Below, piece by piece: positions 6,158 to 15,185 of a DNA stretch of 30,918 nt. The DNA comes from Zoogloeaceae bacterium. GTDB lineage: Bacteria > Pseudomonadota > Gammaproteobacteria > Burkholderiales > Rhodocyclaceae. Every line of letters starts with the position of its first letter. Within the stretch, counting starts at the first letter, position 1. Made by a program: the position numbers and the translations under genes. The DNA lies in assembly GCA_031274855.1 (NCBI GenBank), contig JAISPO010000054.1:1-30918 (forward strand). The letters run 5' to 3'. Below the pieces are notes generated by a model, which was not told the DNA's origin, did no database searches, and saw nothing but the letters and a program-made list of their open reading frames with translations.

Positions 6158-6532
6158 GTGTTGGACAACTACTTTCCGGTGCTGGTGTTTGCGATCGTAG
6201 GGATCGTGTTCGGCTTTGCGCCCATTCTGCTTGGCTGGCTAATCGCGCCCAATCGCCCGGACAGCGAAAAACTCTCCGCCTTCGAGTGCGGTTTTGAACC
6301 CTTCGAAGATGCGCGCATGAAGTTTGATGTCCGCTACTACCTGATCGCCATTCTTTTCATTCTGTTCGATCTTGAAATCGCCTTCCTGTTTCCTTGGGCG
6401 ACGATCTTCAAGGAAATCGTTGCGACGCCGGAAGTCAAGCTGTTCGGTTTCGTCGAGATGATGATCTTCATCTCCATTTTGATCATCGGTTATATCTACG
6501 CCTGGGTCAAGGGCGCTCTGGATTGGGAGTGA
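6158..6532 (+). CDS. nuoA: NADH-quinone oxidoreductase subunit A
   Basis: Membrane-arm subunit of proton-pumping complex I, near the quinone site. The 124-aa protein has three membrane helices (about residues 7-29, 63-84 and 94-115) and the conserved loop KLSAFECGFEPFEDARMKFDVRYYL in the middle (residues about 38-62). GTG at 6158 is preferred because AAGGAG (6144-6149) stands 8 nt upstream; a TTG follows as the second codon. It is the first gene of the complete nuo operon; nuoB begins 7 bp after its stop. Confidence 0.97.
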   Translation: MLDNYFPVLVFAIVGIVFGFAPILLGWLIAPNRPDSEKLSAFECGFEPFEDARMKFDVRYYLIAILFILFDLEIAFLFPWATIFKEIVATPEVKLFGFVEMMIFISILIIGYIYAWVKGALDWE

Positions 6533-6539
6533 GGCAACC

Positions 6540-7016
6540 GTGAGCATCGAAGGCGTATTGCCCCAAGGCGTTTTCACCACCACGCTGGACAAGCTGTTCA
6601 ACTGGACGCGCACCGGCTCGATGTGGCCGATGACTTTCGGTCTGGCCTGCTGCGCGGTCGAGATGATCCATGCCGGTGTTTCCCGCTATGACCTCGACCG
6701 TTTCGGCATTGTCTTCCGGCCCAGTCCGCGCCAATCCGACGTGATGATCGTGGCCGGTACGCTGACCAACAAAATGGCGCCGGCCTTGCGCAAGGTCTAC
6801 GACCAGATGCCGGAACCGCGTTGGGTGATCTCGATGGGATCGTGCGCCAACGGCGGCGGTTACTACCATTATTCGTATTCGGTCGTGCGCGGTTGTGACC
6901 GCATTGTGCCGGTCGATGTTTATGTGCCGGGCTGCCCGCCGACGGCGGAGGCGCTGCTGTACGGCATCCTTCAGTTGCAGAACAAAATCAGACGTACTTA
7001 TACCATTGCCCGTTGA
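6540..7016 (+). CDS. nuoB: NADH-quinone oxidoreductase subunit B
   Basis: Peripheral subunit that holds iron-sulfur cluster N2, the last electron donor to quinone. The 158-aa protein has the four N2 ligands: tandem Cys37-Cys38 (LACCAVEM), Cys102 (MGSCANGGGYY) and Cys132 (VPGCPPTAEALL). The short, non-extended form is typical for proteobacteria. Translation starts at GTG 6540, 7 bp after nuoA. Confidence 0.98.
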   Translation: MSIEGVLPQGVFTTTLDKLFNWTRTGSMWPMTFGLACCAVEMIHAGVSRYDLDRFGIVFRPSPRQSDVMIVAGTLTNKMAPALRKVYDQMPEPRWVISMGSCANGGGYYHYSYSVVRGCDRIVPVDVYVPGCPPTAEALLYGILQLQNKIRRTYTIAR

Positions 7017-7022
7017 TCAAAC

Positions 7023-7625
7023 ATGAGTGCCAAGCTGGAACGTCTTTGCCGGAAATTGAAAGAGGTCTTCGCTGACCGCGCAGGCGAGCCTGTCATCAAT
7101 CGCGGCGAAGTGACAATGACCGTGTCGGCCGCCGATTACCGTCAGATTGCCTTGACCCTGCGCGACCACGCTGAACTCAAGTTCGAGCAGCTTATTGATC
7201 TTTCCGGCATCGACTACTCGGCGGCGGCTGACCGCTCCGGCGGCCCGCGTTTCGCCGTCGTCTGCCACCTGCTTTCGATTACCCATAACTGGCGGTTGCG
7301 CGTCAAGGCGTATGCCACCGACGATACGTCGCCGGTCATGCCGACCATCGTGCCGGTCTGGCGCTGCGCCAACTGGTACGAGCGCGAGGCTTACGACATG
7401 TACGGCATCGTTTTCGAGGGGCATCCCGATCCGCGGCGCATCCTCACCGACTACGGTTTCGTCGGCCATCCGTTCCGCAAGGATTTCCCGGTTTCAGGGT
7501 ACGTCGAAATGCGCTACGATCCAGAGCAACAGCGCGTGGTCTATCAGCCGGTCACCATCGAGCCGCGCGAAGTCACGCCGCGCATTGTGCGCGAAGAGCA
7601 CTACGGGAAGGGCGGCCGTGGCTGA
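7023..7625 (+). CDS. nuoC: NADH-quinone oxidoreductase subunit C
   Basis: 30-kDa-type hydrophilic subunit of the complex I connecting module; it carries no cofactor. The 200-aa protein contains the family signature WYEREAYDMYGIVFEGHPDPRRILTDYGF (about residues 118-146) and the following HPFRKDFP. It is a separate gene here, not fused to nuoD as in E. coli. Its last 8 bp overlap the start of nuoD. Confidence 0.97.
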   Translation: MSAKLERLCRKLKEVFADRAGEPVINRGEVTMTVSAADYRQIALTLRDHAELKFEQLIDLSGIDYSAAADRSGGPRFAVVCHLLSITHNWRLRVKAYATDDTSPVMPTIVPVWRCANWYEREAYDMYGIVFEGHPDPRRILTDYGFVGHPFRKDFPVSGYVEMRYDPEQQRVVYQPVTIEPREVTPRIVREEHYGKGGRG

Positions 7626-8871
7626 GATCAAGAACTATCACCTGAATTTCGGCCCGCAGCATCCGGCGGCTCACGGCGTTTTGCGCCTGATTCTGGAACT
7701 GGATGGCGAAGTCGTCGTCAACGCCGATCCGCATATCGGCCTGCTGCATCGGGGCACGGAAAAACTCGCCGAAACCCGTACCTGGCTGCAAACAACGCCT
7801 TATCTCGACCGTCTCGACTATGTGTCGATGATGTGCAACGAGCATGCCTACTGTCTGGCTGTCGAGAAGCTGCTGGGCGTGCAAGTGCCGATCCGGGCGC
7901 AGTACATCCGGGTGATGATGGATGAAATTACCCGCATCCTGAACCACCTGCTCAACATCGGCACGCACGCGCTCGACATCGGCGCCATGACCATGGTGCT
8001 CTACACCTTCCGCGAGCGCGAAGACTTGATGGATGTGTATGAGGCCGTTTCGGGCGCGCGCCTGCATGTGGCCTACTACCGGCCGGGCGGGGTCTATCGG
8101 GATCTGCCCGATGCCATGCCAAAGTATCAGGTCAATCGTTTCAAGAACGAGGCGCGGGTCAAACAGTTGAATGCGGCCCGCGAAGGTTCAGTGCTCGATT
8201 TCATCGAGGATTTCACCCATCGTTTTCCGGCGCTGGTCGCGGAATATCACACCCTGCTGACCGAAAACCGCATCTGGAAGCAGCGCACCGTCGGCGTCGG
8301 CGTCGTCTCGCCCGAATCGGCGTTGCAGCTTGGCTTTACCGGCCCGATGTTGCGCGGTTCCGGCATTGAGTGGGACTTGCGCAAGAAGCAGCCCTACGAG
8401 GTCTATGACCGGATGGATTTCGATATTCCGGTGGGCGTCAATGGCGACTGCTACGATCGTTATCTGGTGCGCATGGAGGAAATGCTGCAAGCCAACCGCA
8501 TCGTCAAGCAGTGCGTCGCATGGCTGCGCGACAATCCCGGCCCGGTCATCACCGGCGACCACAAAGTCGCGCCGCCGTCGCGTGAGGCGATGAAGAGCAA
8601 TATCGAAGAATTGATTCACCACTTCAAGTTGTTTACCGAGGGCATGAGCGTACCGGCTGGCGAGGTTTATGCCGGTATCGAACATCCCAAGGGCGAGTTC
8701 GGCGTCTGGGCGGTTTCCGACGGCGCGAACAAGCCTTACCGGATCAAGCTGCGCTCGCCGGGTTTCCCGCATCTAGCGGCGCTTACCGAAATGTGCAAGG
8801 GCCACATGATCGCCGATGTCACGGCTATCATCGGCACCATCGACCTCGTCCTTGGCGATACGGATAGATAA
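7618..8871 (+). CDS. nuoD: NADH-quinone oxidoreductase subunit D
   Basis: 49-kDa-type subunit that forms the quinone-binding cavity with NuoB. The 417-aa protein starts at GTG 7618 with AEIKNYHLNFGPQHPAAHGV, the universally conserved N-terminal loop with quinone-site histidines (His15, His19). Further conserved parts are HIGLLHRGTEKLAE, the YLDRLDY Tyr region and GEFGVWAVSDG near the end. An open frame continues 423 bp further upstream through nuoC but is an out-of-frame shadow there. The 8-bp overlap with nuoC implies translational coupling. Confidence 0.97.
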   Translation: MAEIKNYHLNFGPQHPAAHGVLRLILELDGEVVVNADPHIGLLHRGTEKLAETRTWLQTTPYLDRLDYVSMMCNEHAYCLAVEKLLGVQVPIRAQYIRVMMDEITRILNHLLNIGTHALDIGAMTMVLYTFREREDLMDVYEAVSGARLHVAYYRPGGVYRDLPDAMPKYQVNRFKNEARVKQLNAAREGSVLDFIEDFTHRFPALVAEYHTLLTENRIWKQRTVGVGVVSPESALQLGFTGPMLRGSGIEWDLRKKQPYEVYDRMDFDIPVGVNGDCYDRYLVRMEEMLQANRIVKQCVAWLRDNPGPVITGDHKVAPPSREAMKSNIEELIHHFKLFTEGMSVPAGEVYAGIEHPKGEFGVWAVSDGANKPYRIKLRSPGFPHLAALTEMCKGHMIADVTAIIGTIDLVLGDTDR

Positions 8872-8872
8872 G

Positions 8873-9346
8873 ATGCTGAGCCAGGAATCATTGAACAAAA
8901 TCGACCGCGAAATTGCCAAATATCCGGCCGGACAGAAGCAATCGGCTGTGATGGCTGCCTTGCGCATCGCCCAGCAGGAGAAGGGCTGGCTGGCCGGCGA
9001 GACCATTGCTTTCGTCGCCCGCTACCTCGACATGCCCGCCATTGCCGCTTACGAGGTCGCCAGCTTCTACAACATGTATGACTTGCAGCCGGTCGGCAAG
9101 TACAAGATCACGGTCTGTACCAATCTGCCCTGCGCCTTGTCGGGCGGCGTTCATGCGGCGGATTACCTGAAACAAAAACTGGGCATCGGGTTTAACGAAA
9201 CGACGCCCGACGGCAAGTTCACCCTCAAGGAAGGCGAGTGCATGGGCGCTTGCGGCGACGCGCCGGTGCTGCTGGTCAACGACATTCGGATGAAATGCTT
9301 CATGACGCCGGATGAAATCGAAAAACTGCTGGCGGAGTGCAAATGA
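8873..9346 (+). CDS. nuoE: NADH-quinone oxidoreductase subunit E
   Basis: 24-kDa-type subunit of the NADH dehydrogenase module with the 2Fe-2S cluster N1a. The 157-aa protein has the ligand set Cys82, Cys87 (CTNLPC) and Cys123, Cys127 (CMGAC), a thioredoxin-like fold typical of the family. ATG 8873 follows the nuoD stop (TAA 8869-8871) by one base; the longer open frame upstream lies inside nuoD and is rejected. Confidence 0.97.
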   Translation: MLSQESLNKIDREIAKYPAGQKQSAVMAALRIAQQEKGWLAGETIAFVARYLDMPAIAAYEVASFYNMYDLQPVGKYKITVCTNLPCALSGGVHAADYLKQKLGIGFNETTPDGKFTLKEGECMGACGDAPVLLVNDIRMKCFMTPDEIEKLLAECK

Positions 9347-9347
9347 C

Positions 9348-10691
9348 ATGGCGCTGATCGAAGCGATCAATCCGCTGCTGACCGCCGGTTGGGGCAAAGC
9401 CGATGCCGGTTGGGGCATCAGGGAATACGAGGCGCGTGGCGGCTACCAATCCCTCAAGCGCATCCTGACGGAAAAAATGAGTCAGGATCAAGTCATTGCC
9501 GAACTCAAAACTTCGGTGCTGCGCGGTCGCGGCGGCGCGGGTTTCCCGACCGGCCTCAAGTGGAGTTTCATGCCGAAGAATGCCCCCGAAAAATATGTCG
9601 TCTGCAACACCGACGAAGGGGAGCCGGGCACTTTCAAGGATCGCGACATCCTGCGCTATGACCCCCATGCGGTGATCGAAGGCATGATTATCGCCGGTTA
9701 CGCGGTCGGCGCTGCCCGTGGTTACAACTACATCCACGGCGAAATCTTCGAGCTTTATGAGCGTTTCGAGGCGGCGCTGGACGAAGCGCGCGCCGCCGGT
9801 TATCTGGGTAAGAATATTCTCGGCTCCGGTGTCGATTTCGACCTGTTCGCGCACCACGGATGGGGCGCTTACATTTGCGGCGAAGAATCGGCGCTGCTGG
9901 AATCCATTGAAGGCAAGAAGGGCCAGCCGCGCTTCAAGCCGCCGTTCCCGGCGCAGGTGGGCCTGTTCGGCAAGCCGACCACCATCAACAACACTGAAAC
10001 CTTCGCCGCCGTTCCGTTTGTTTTCCGCATCGGCGGCGCGGCCTACCTCGAACTGGGCAAGCCCAACAACGGCGGCACCAAGTTGTTCTCCGTGTCCGGC
10101 CATGTCAATAAACCCGGCAACTACGAAGTGCCGCTTGGCACGCCTTTCGCAAAGCTGCTGGAAATGGCGGGCGGAATGCGCGGCGGTCGCAAGCTCAAGG
10201 CCGTGATCCCCGGCGGTTCTTCAGCGCCGGTGCTGCCTGCCGATGTCATCATGGATTGCACGCTCGACTACGACGCGATTGCCAAGGCCGGTTCCATGCT
10301 CGGTTCTGGCGCGGTCATCGTCATGGATGAGACAGTGTGCATGGTCAAGGCGCTGGAGCGCCTAGCTTACTTCTACCATGAAGAATCCTGCGGCCAGTGC
10401 ACGCCCTGCCGCGAAGGCACCGGCTGGCTGTACAAAATCATTCGCCGCATTGAGCATGGCCAGGGCCGCGCCGGAGATCTCGACCTGCTGCTCGATCTCG
10501 GCGGCAACATTGCCGGACGCACCGTCTGCGCGCTCGGCGATGCCGCCGTGCTGCCGGTACAGGGGATGCTCAAGCATTTCCGCGCCGAATTCGAGTACCA
10601 CATCGAACACAAGAAATGTCTGGTGCCGCCGGAAGTGCAGCGTGCCGGCAGCGCATTCCATACCCGCATGATGACAGGTGCCGTATGCTAG
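9348..10691 (+). CDS. nuoF: NADH-quinone oxidoreductase subunit F
   Basis: 51-kDa-type subunit that binds NADH, FMN and the 4Fe-4S cluster N3. The 447-aa protein has the FMN/NADH glycine-rich loop GRGGAGFPTGLKW (60-72), CNTDEGEPGTFKDRD (86-100), the ESALLESIEGKKGQPR segment, and the N3 ligands Cys348, Cys351, Cys354 (SCGQCTPCREGTGW) and Cys394 (TVCALGD). ATG 9348 lies one base after the nuoE stop. The end overlaps nuoG by 7 bp. Confidence 0.98.
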   Translation: MALIEAINPLLTAGWGKADAGWGIREYEARGGYQSLKRILTEKMSQDQVIAELKTSVLRGRGGAGFPTGLKWSFMPKNAPEKYVVCNTDEGEPGTFKDRDILRYDPHAVIEGMIIAGYAVGAARGYNYIHGEIFELYERFEAALDEARAAGYLGKNILGSGVDFDLFAHHGWGAYICGEESALLESIEGKKGQPRFKPPFPAQVGLFGKPTTINNTETFAAVPFVFRIGGAAYLELGKPNNGGTKLFSVSGHVNKPGNYEVPLGTPFAKLLEMAGGMRGGRKLKAVIPGGSSAPVLPADVIMDCTLDYDAIAKAGSMLGSGAVIVMDETVCMVKALERLAYFYHEESCGQCTPCREGTGWLYKIIRRIEHGQGRAGDLDLLLDLGGNIAGRTVCALGDAAVLPVQGMLKHFRAEFEYHIEHKKCLVPPEVQRAGSAFHTRMMTGAVC

Positions 10692-12994
10692 AGCTTGAGA
10701 TCGACGGCAAGGCCCTGCAAGTTGCCGACGGCAGCACGGTGATTGAGGCCGCCCATCAGGCGGGCGTCTATATTCCCCGCTTCTGCTACCACAAGAAACT
10801 CTCCGTCGCGGCCAGTTGCCGGATGTGTCTGGTGCAGGTCGAGAAAGCGCCCAAGCCGCTGCCCGCCTGCGCGACGCCGGTTACCAACGGCATGAAGGTG
10901 TTCACGCACTCCGAAATGGCCGTCAAGGCGCAAAAGGGCGTGATGGAGTTTCTGCTCATCAACCATCCGCTCGATTGCCCGATTTGCGATCAGGGCGGCG
11001 AGTGCCGGTTGCAGGATTTGTCGGTCGGTTATGGCGGCGGCCAGTCGCGCTATCAGGAAGCCAAGCGCGTTGTGGTCAACAAAAACTATGGCCCGCTGAT
11101 CAGCACCGAAATGACCCGCTGCATCAACTGCACCCGCTGCGTGCGCTTCACGCAGGAAATCGCTGGCCGCATGGAGTTGGGGCAGGCGTTCCGCGGCGAG
11201 CGCGCCGAGATCATGCCCTTCCTGGAGCAAACGATTGAGTCCGAATTGTCGGGCAACATCATCGACCTCTGTCCGGTGGGCGCGTTGACCTCCAAGCCTT
11301 TCCGCTTCAGCGCCCGCGCTTGGGAACTGGCGCGGCGCAAGTCGGTCAGCCCGCATGATGCCTTGGGCAGCAATCTGATGGTTCAGGTCAAGCACGATCG
11401 CGTTTATCGCGTGCTGCCGCTCGAAAACGAAGAACTCAACGAATGCTGGCTGTCCGACAAGGATCGCTTCTCTTACGAAGGCCTCAATTCGCCGGAACGC
11501 CTGACCAAGCCGATGATCAAGCAGGGCGGCGTCTGGAAGGAAGTTGAGTGGAATCAGGCGCTCGATTATGCCGCTCACGCCTTGCGCGACGTTGCCAAAG
11601 AACACGGCGCTGCCGCGATTGGCGCACTGGTCAGCCCCCACGCGACGCTTGAGGAAATGTATTTGTCCGGCAAGCTGATGCGCGGGCTCGGTTCCCAAAA
11701 CATCGACTTCCGCCTGCGCCAGAGCGACTTCTCCGGCCAGCGTGCCGGTACGCCCTGGCTGGGGATGCGCGTTGCCGACATCAACCAGCTCGACCGCGTG
11801 CTGCTGGTCGGCGCTTTCCTGCGCAAAGATCAACCGCTGATTGCCCAGCGTCTGCGTCAGGCCGTCAAGCGCGGCGCTCAGGTTTCGGTCATCCACTCGG
11901 CTGACGACGATCTGATGATGCCGCTGACTGGCAAGCTGATGGCCGCGCCGTCCCAACTGCCGGAGCGTCTGGCTCAGGTTGTCAAGGCGGTTGCCGAACT
12001 CAAGGGGGCGGCATGTGATCTGAATGCCGCCGTCAGCCCCGAAGCGAAGAAAATCGCCGAGAGTCTGGCGTCGGGTCAGAACACGGCAGTGTTGCTCGGC
12101 AACTTCGCGCAGCAACACGCGCAGGCCGCCACGCTCAACCGGTTCGCTCAACAACTGGCCGAACTGCTCGGCTGCCGTTTCGGCTTCCTCGGCGAAGCGG
12201 CCAATTCGGTAGGCGGCTATGTCGCCAAGGCGCTGCCGGAACAGGGTGGGTTGGATGCCGCCCGCATGATGGCCGCGCCGCGCAAAGCCTATCTGGTGGT
12301 GGGCGCCGAGCCGGAGCTTGACTGCGCTGATGGCGCTCAGGCGCTGGCGGCGTTCAAGCAGGCGGCCAGCGTCATCGTCCTCTCGCCGTTCAAGTCGACA
12401 GCGGCGCTCGAATATGCCGACGCGATTTTGCCGATTGCGCCATTCACGGAAACTTCTGGAACCTTCATCAATGCCGAAGCGCGGGTGCAGAGCTTCCAGG
12501 CCGTCAATCGTCCTCTCGGCGAAACGCGGCCGGGCTGGAAGGTTTTGCGCGTGCTGGCCAACGTGCTCAAGCTGGACGGTTTCGACTTCGCCAGCAGCGA
12601 AGCGGTGCGCGAGGAAGCTCTCGCCGGTAATGTACCGGCTTCGCTCAATAACGGAATCAGCGATGTTGCCGTCCAACTGGCCGCCAGCGATGGCGTGGAA
12701 CGGGTTGCCGACGTGCCTGCCTATTTCGCCGATCCGCTGGTGCGGCGGGCTGCCGCGCTTCAGCGCACGCGGGATGCCGCCGCGCCGGTTGCGTACATGA
12801 ATGCCGCAACGCTGGCAGCCTTGCGCGTTACTGCGGGCAATCCGGTGAAGGTCAGCCGTGGCGATGCGTCCATCGTCCTGCCTGCCGCGCTTGACGCCGG
12901 ACTTGCCGACAACTGCGTGCGGATTGCCGCCGGCCACGCTGCCACGATCAACCTCGGCGCCATGAACGGCGTCCTCAGAGTGGAGCCTGCCTGA
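10685..12994 (+). CDS. nuoG: NADH-quinone oxidoreductase subunit G
   Basis: Largest peripheral subunit of complex I (769 aa), carrying clusters N1b, N4 and N5. Ligands are visible: Cys34, Cys45, Cys48, Cys62 for the 2Fe-2S N1b; His94, Cys98, Cys101, Cys107 for N5; Cys146, Cys149, Cys152, Cys196 for N4. The C-terminal two thirds are a molybdopterin-oxidoreductase-like fold without cofactor. The extra N7 motif (CxxCxxxC...C) of E. coli NuoG is absent: the corresponding stretch reads SVSPHDALGSN. Start ATG 10685 overlaps the nuoF end; the stop overlaps the nuoH start by one base (TGATG). Confidence 0.97.
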   Translation: MLELEIDGKALQVADGSTVIEAAHQAGVYIPRFCYHKKLSVAASCRMCLVQVEKAPKPLPACATPVTNGMKVFTHSEMAVKAQKGVMEFLLINHPLDCPICDQGGECRLQDLSVGYGGGQSRYQEAKRVVVNKNYGPLISTEMTRCINCTRCVRFTQEIAGRMELGQAFRGERAEIMPFLEQTIESELSGNIIDLCPVGALTSKPFRFSARAWELARRKSVSPHDALGSNLMVQVKHDRVYRVLPLENEELNECWLSDKDRFSYEGLNSPERLTKPMIKQGGVWKEVEWNQALDYAAHALRDVAKEHGAAAIGALVSPHATLEEMYLSGKLMRGLGSQNIDFRLRQSDFSGQRAGTPWLGMRVADINQLDRVLLVGAFLRKDQPLIAQRLRQAVKRGAQVSVIHSADDDLMMPLTGKLMAAPSQLPERLAQVVKAVAELKGAACDLNAAVSPEAKKIAESLASGQNTAVLLGNFAQQHAQAATLNRFAQQLAELLGCRFGFLGEAANSVGGYVAKALPEQGGLDAARMMAAPRKAYLVVGAEPELDCADGAQALAAFKQAASVIVLSPFKSTAALEYADAILPIAPFTETSGTFINAEARVQSFQAVNRPLGETRPGWKVLRVLANVLKLDGFDFASSEAVREEALAGNVPASLNNGISDVAVQLAASDGVERVADVPAYFADPLVRRAAALQRTRDAAAPVAYMNAATLAALRVTAGNPVKVSRGDASIVLPAALDAGLADNCVRIAAGHAATINLGAMNGVLRVEPA

Positions 12995-14085
12995 TGGAAG
13001 ACTCGGTTCTGCAATCCTTCCAGTGGTTCTGGAATCTGTTTGGCCTCTGGGACTGGGTCTGGGGCTGGTTTGCGCCGCTCTGGCCGCTGACTTGGTGGAT
13101 TATCAAAATCCTCGCCATCTTCGTCCCGCTGCTGCTCGGCGTTGCCTATCTGACCTGGCTTGAACGCAGAGTGATCGGCTTCATGCAGGTGCGCATGGGA
13201 CCGAACCGCGTAGGCTGGTTCGGCCTGTTGCAACCGATTGCCGACGGCCTCAAACTTTTCTTCAAGGAAGTGATTCTTCCGGCCAAGGCCGATCCTTGGC
13301 TGTTCTTCCTCGCGCCCGCGCTGGCGATGGCGCCTGCCGTGACGGTCTGGGCGGTCATCCCGTTCTTCGACGGCGGCGCGCTGGCCGACCTCGATGCCGG
13401 TGTGCTCTTCCTGCTGGCAGTCACCTCGCTCGGTGTGTACGGCATCATCATCGCCGGTTGGGCATCCAACTCCAAATATCCCTTCCTCGGCAGCATGCGT
13501 TCTGCCGCGCAAATGGTGTCTTACGAAATTGCCATGGGTCTGGCGCTGGTTTGTGTCCTGATGGTGTCGAACAGTCTCAACCTCACGGACATCATTCGCG
13601 CTCAGGGGCAGGGCGTCTTCGCGGATTATGGCGCCGGGTTCCTGTCGTGGAACTGGTTGCCGCTGCTGCCGATGTTCCTCGTCTACCTGATTTCCGGCGT
13701 CGCCGAAATCAACCGCGCCCCCTTCGACGTGGTCGAAGGCGAATCGGAAATCGTCGCCGGTCACATGGTCGAGTATTCGGGCATGGCCTTCGCGATGTTC
13801 TTCCTCGCCGAATACGCGAACATGATTCTGGTTTCGGCGCTGGTTTCGATTTTCTTCCTCGGCGGCTGGCTGTCGCCCGTCGGTTTCCTTCCCGATGGCG
13901 TGCATTGGCTGTCGGTCAAAATGTTCTTCATATTGCTCTGCTTCCTCTGGTTCCGCGCCACCTTCCCGCGCTATCGCTACGACCAGATCATGCGTCTGGG
14001 CTGGAAGGTGTTTGTGCCGCTTTGCCTGCTCTGGATTCCGGTGGTCGGTGTCTGGATGATGTCGCCGTTCAATATCTGGAAATGA
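12994..14085 (+). CDS. nuoH: NADH-quinone oxidoreductase subunit H
   Basis: Membrane subunit that joins the two arms of complex I and forms the quinone entry. The 363-aa protein has about eight to nine membrane helices and the signatures LERRVIGFMQVRMGPNRVG (about 56-74) and EINRAPFDVVEGESE (238-252), whose acidic residues lie at the junction with NuoB/NuoD. The N-terminus is unusually rich in tryptophan: nine Trp between residues 11 and 35. Start overlaps the nuoG stop; nuoI follows after 3 bp. Confidence 0.98.
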   Translation: MEDSVLQSFQWFWNLFGLWDWVWGWFAPLWPLTWWIIKILAIFVPLLLGVAYLTWLERRVIGFMQVRMGPNRVGWFGLLQPIADGLKLFFKEVILPAKADPWLFFLAPALAMAPAVTVWAVIPFFDGGALADLDAGVLFLLAVTSLGVYGIIIAGWASNSKYPFLGSMRSAAQMVSYEIAMGLALVCVLMVSNSLNLTDIIRAQGQGVFADYGAGFLSWNWLPLLPMFLVYLISGVAEINRAPFDVVEGESEIVAGHMVEYSGMAFAMFFLAEYANMILVSALVSIFFLGGWLSPVGFLPDGVHWLSVKMFFILLCFLWFRATFPRYRYDQIMRLGWKVFVPLCLLWIPVVGVWMMSPFNIWK

Positions 14086-14088
14086 CCT

Positions 14089-14574
14089 ATGGGCGTCCGT
14101 GACCTGATCCAAACCTTTGCTCTTGGCGAACTGCGTCAAGGCTTGGCCGTGACGCTGCGCTACTTCTTCGCGCCGAAATTCACTGTCCGCTATCCCGAAG
14201 AAAAAACACCGGCTTCGCCGCGTTTCCGCGGCCTGCACGCTTTGCGCCGCTACCCGAATGGCGAAGAACGCTGCATCGCCTGCAAACTGTGCGAAGCGGC
14301 CTGTCCGGCGATGGCCATTACCATTGAATCCGCCGAGCGCGAGGACGGCAGCCGCCGCACCAGCCGCTACGACATCGACCTGACCAAGTGCATTTTCTGC
14401 GGCTTCTGCGAAGAAGCCTGTCCGGTCGATGCCATCGTCGAAACCAACGTCTTCGAGTACCACGGCGAGACGCGCGGCGACCTTTACTACACCAAGCAAA
14501 TGCTGCTGGCCAATGGCGACCGCTACGAAGCGGCAATCGCCAAAGCGCGCGCGGCAGACGCCAAATACCGGTGA
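14089..14574 (+). CDS. nuoI: NADH-quinone oxidoreductase subunit I
   Basis: Ferredoxin-like subunit with two 4Fe-4S clusters (N6a, N6b) passing electrons to N2. The 161-aa protein has two classical CxxCxxCxxxCP motifs: Cys62, Cys65, Cys68, Cys72 (CIACKLCEAACP) and Cys101, Cys104, Cys107, Cys111 (CIFCGFCEEACP). The amphipathic N-terminal part (residues 1-35) anchors it at the membrane. ATG 14089 lies 3 bp after nuoH. Confidence 0.98.
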   Translation: MGVRDLIQTFALGELRQGLAVTLRYFFAPKFTVRYPEEKTPASPRFRGLHALRRYPNGEERCIACKLCEAACPAMAITIESAEREDGSRRTSRYDIDLTKCIFCGFCEEACPVDAIVETNVFEYHGETRGDLYYTKQMLLANGDRYEAAIAKARAADAKYR

Positions 14575-14579
14575 GCCTC

Positions 14580-15185
14580 ATGGAAGCCAAGACCCTTCTC
14601 TTTTACCTCTTTTCCGCAGTCCTGCTGTTTGCGGCCCTGCGCGTCATCACTGCGCGTAATCCGGTGCATGCCGTGCTTTATCTCGTGCTGGCCTTCTTCA
14701 ACGCCGCCGGTCTCTGGCTGACGCTGGAAGCCGAGTTTCTCGCGCTTGCGCTGGTGATGGTTTATGTCGGCGCGGTGATGGTGCTGTTCCTGTTCGTGGT
14801 GATGATGCTCGACATCGACATCACGCGCCTGCGTCAAGGCTTCTGGGCGAACATGCCGCTGGCCGCCACGCTGGGGCTGGTGATGGCTGCCGAAATGGTG
14901 TGGGTGCTTTCAACCGATTTCTTTGCGAGCGGCGTTTTCTTCAACGAGTCCATGCCGGCCGACTACAGCAACACCAAAGAACTGGGCCGCCTGTTGTTTA
15001 CCGATTACGTTTATCCCTTCGAACTGGCTTCGATCATTCTGCTGGTCGCCATTATCGCCGCCGTGGTGCTGACGCTGCGCCGCCGTACCGATGTGCGCCA
15101 CCTCGATCCCGCCAAACAGATTGCCGTCAAACATGCCGACCGCATTCGCGTTGTGCAGATGCCGGCTGAGAAGGAGGCCGAATGA
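14580..15185 (+). CDS. nuoJ: NADH-quinone oxidoreductase subunit J
   Basis: Membrane subunit of complex I with five helices; its third helix (MVYVGAVMVLFLFVVMML) contains the conserved YVGAVMVLFLFVVMML segment that takes part in proton-path gating. With ATG 14580 the protein has 201 aa. An in-frame GTG at 14571 overlapping the nuoI stop would add three residues (MSL) and cannot be excluded; neither start has a clear ribosome binding site. The C-terminus is hydrophilic and basic (RRRTDVRHLDPAKQ). It overlaps nuoK by 4 bp. Confidence 0.95.
   Translation: MEAKTLLFYLFSAVLLFAALRVITARNPVHAVLYLVLAFFNAAGLWLTLEAEFLALALVMVYVGAVMVLFLFVVMMLDIDITRLRQGFWANMPLAATLGLVMAAEMVWVLSTDFFASGVFFNESMPADYSNTKELGRLLFTDYVYPFELASIILLVAIIAAVVLTLRRRTDVRHLDPAKQIAVKHADRIRVVQMPAEKEAE

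Noticed and set aside
7195..7617. Upstream extension of the nuoD frame through nuoC
   Set aside because: The extension is Arg/Ser-rich shadow translation of nuoC; the conserved NuoD N-terminus starts at GTG 7618.
10688..12937. 749-codon open frame on the minus strand opposite nuoG
   Set aside because: Mirror frame of a GC-rich gene; the product is low-complexity with no known motif, and nuoG on the plus strand has full cofactor motifs.
12760..14499. 579-codon open frame on the minus strand opposite nuoG-nuoH-nuoI
   Set aside because: Same shadow effect of codon bias; spans several gene borders and shows no recognisable fold.
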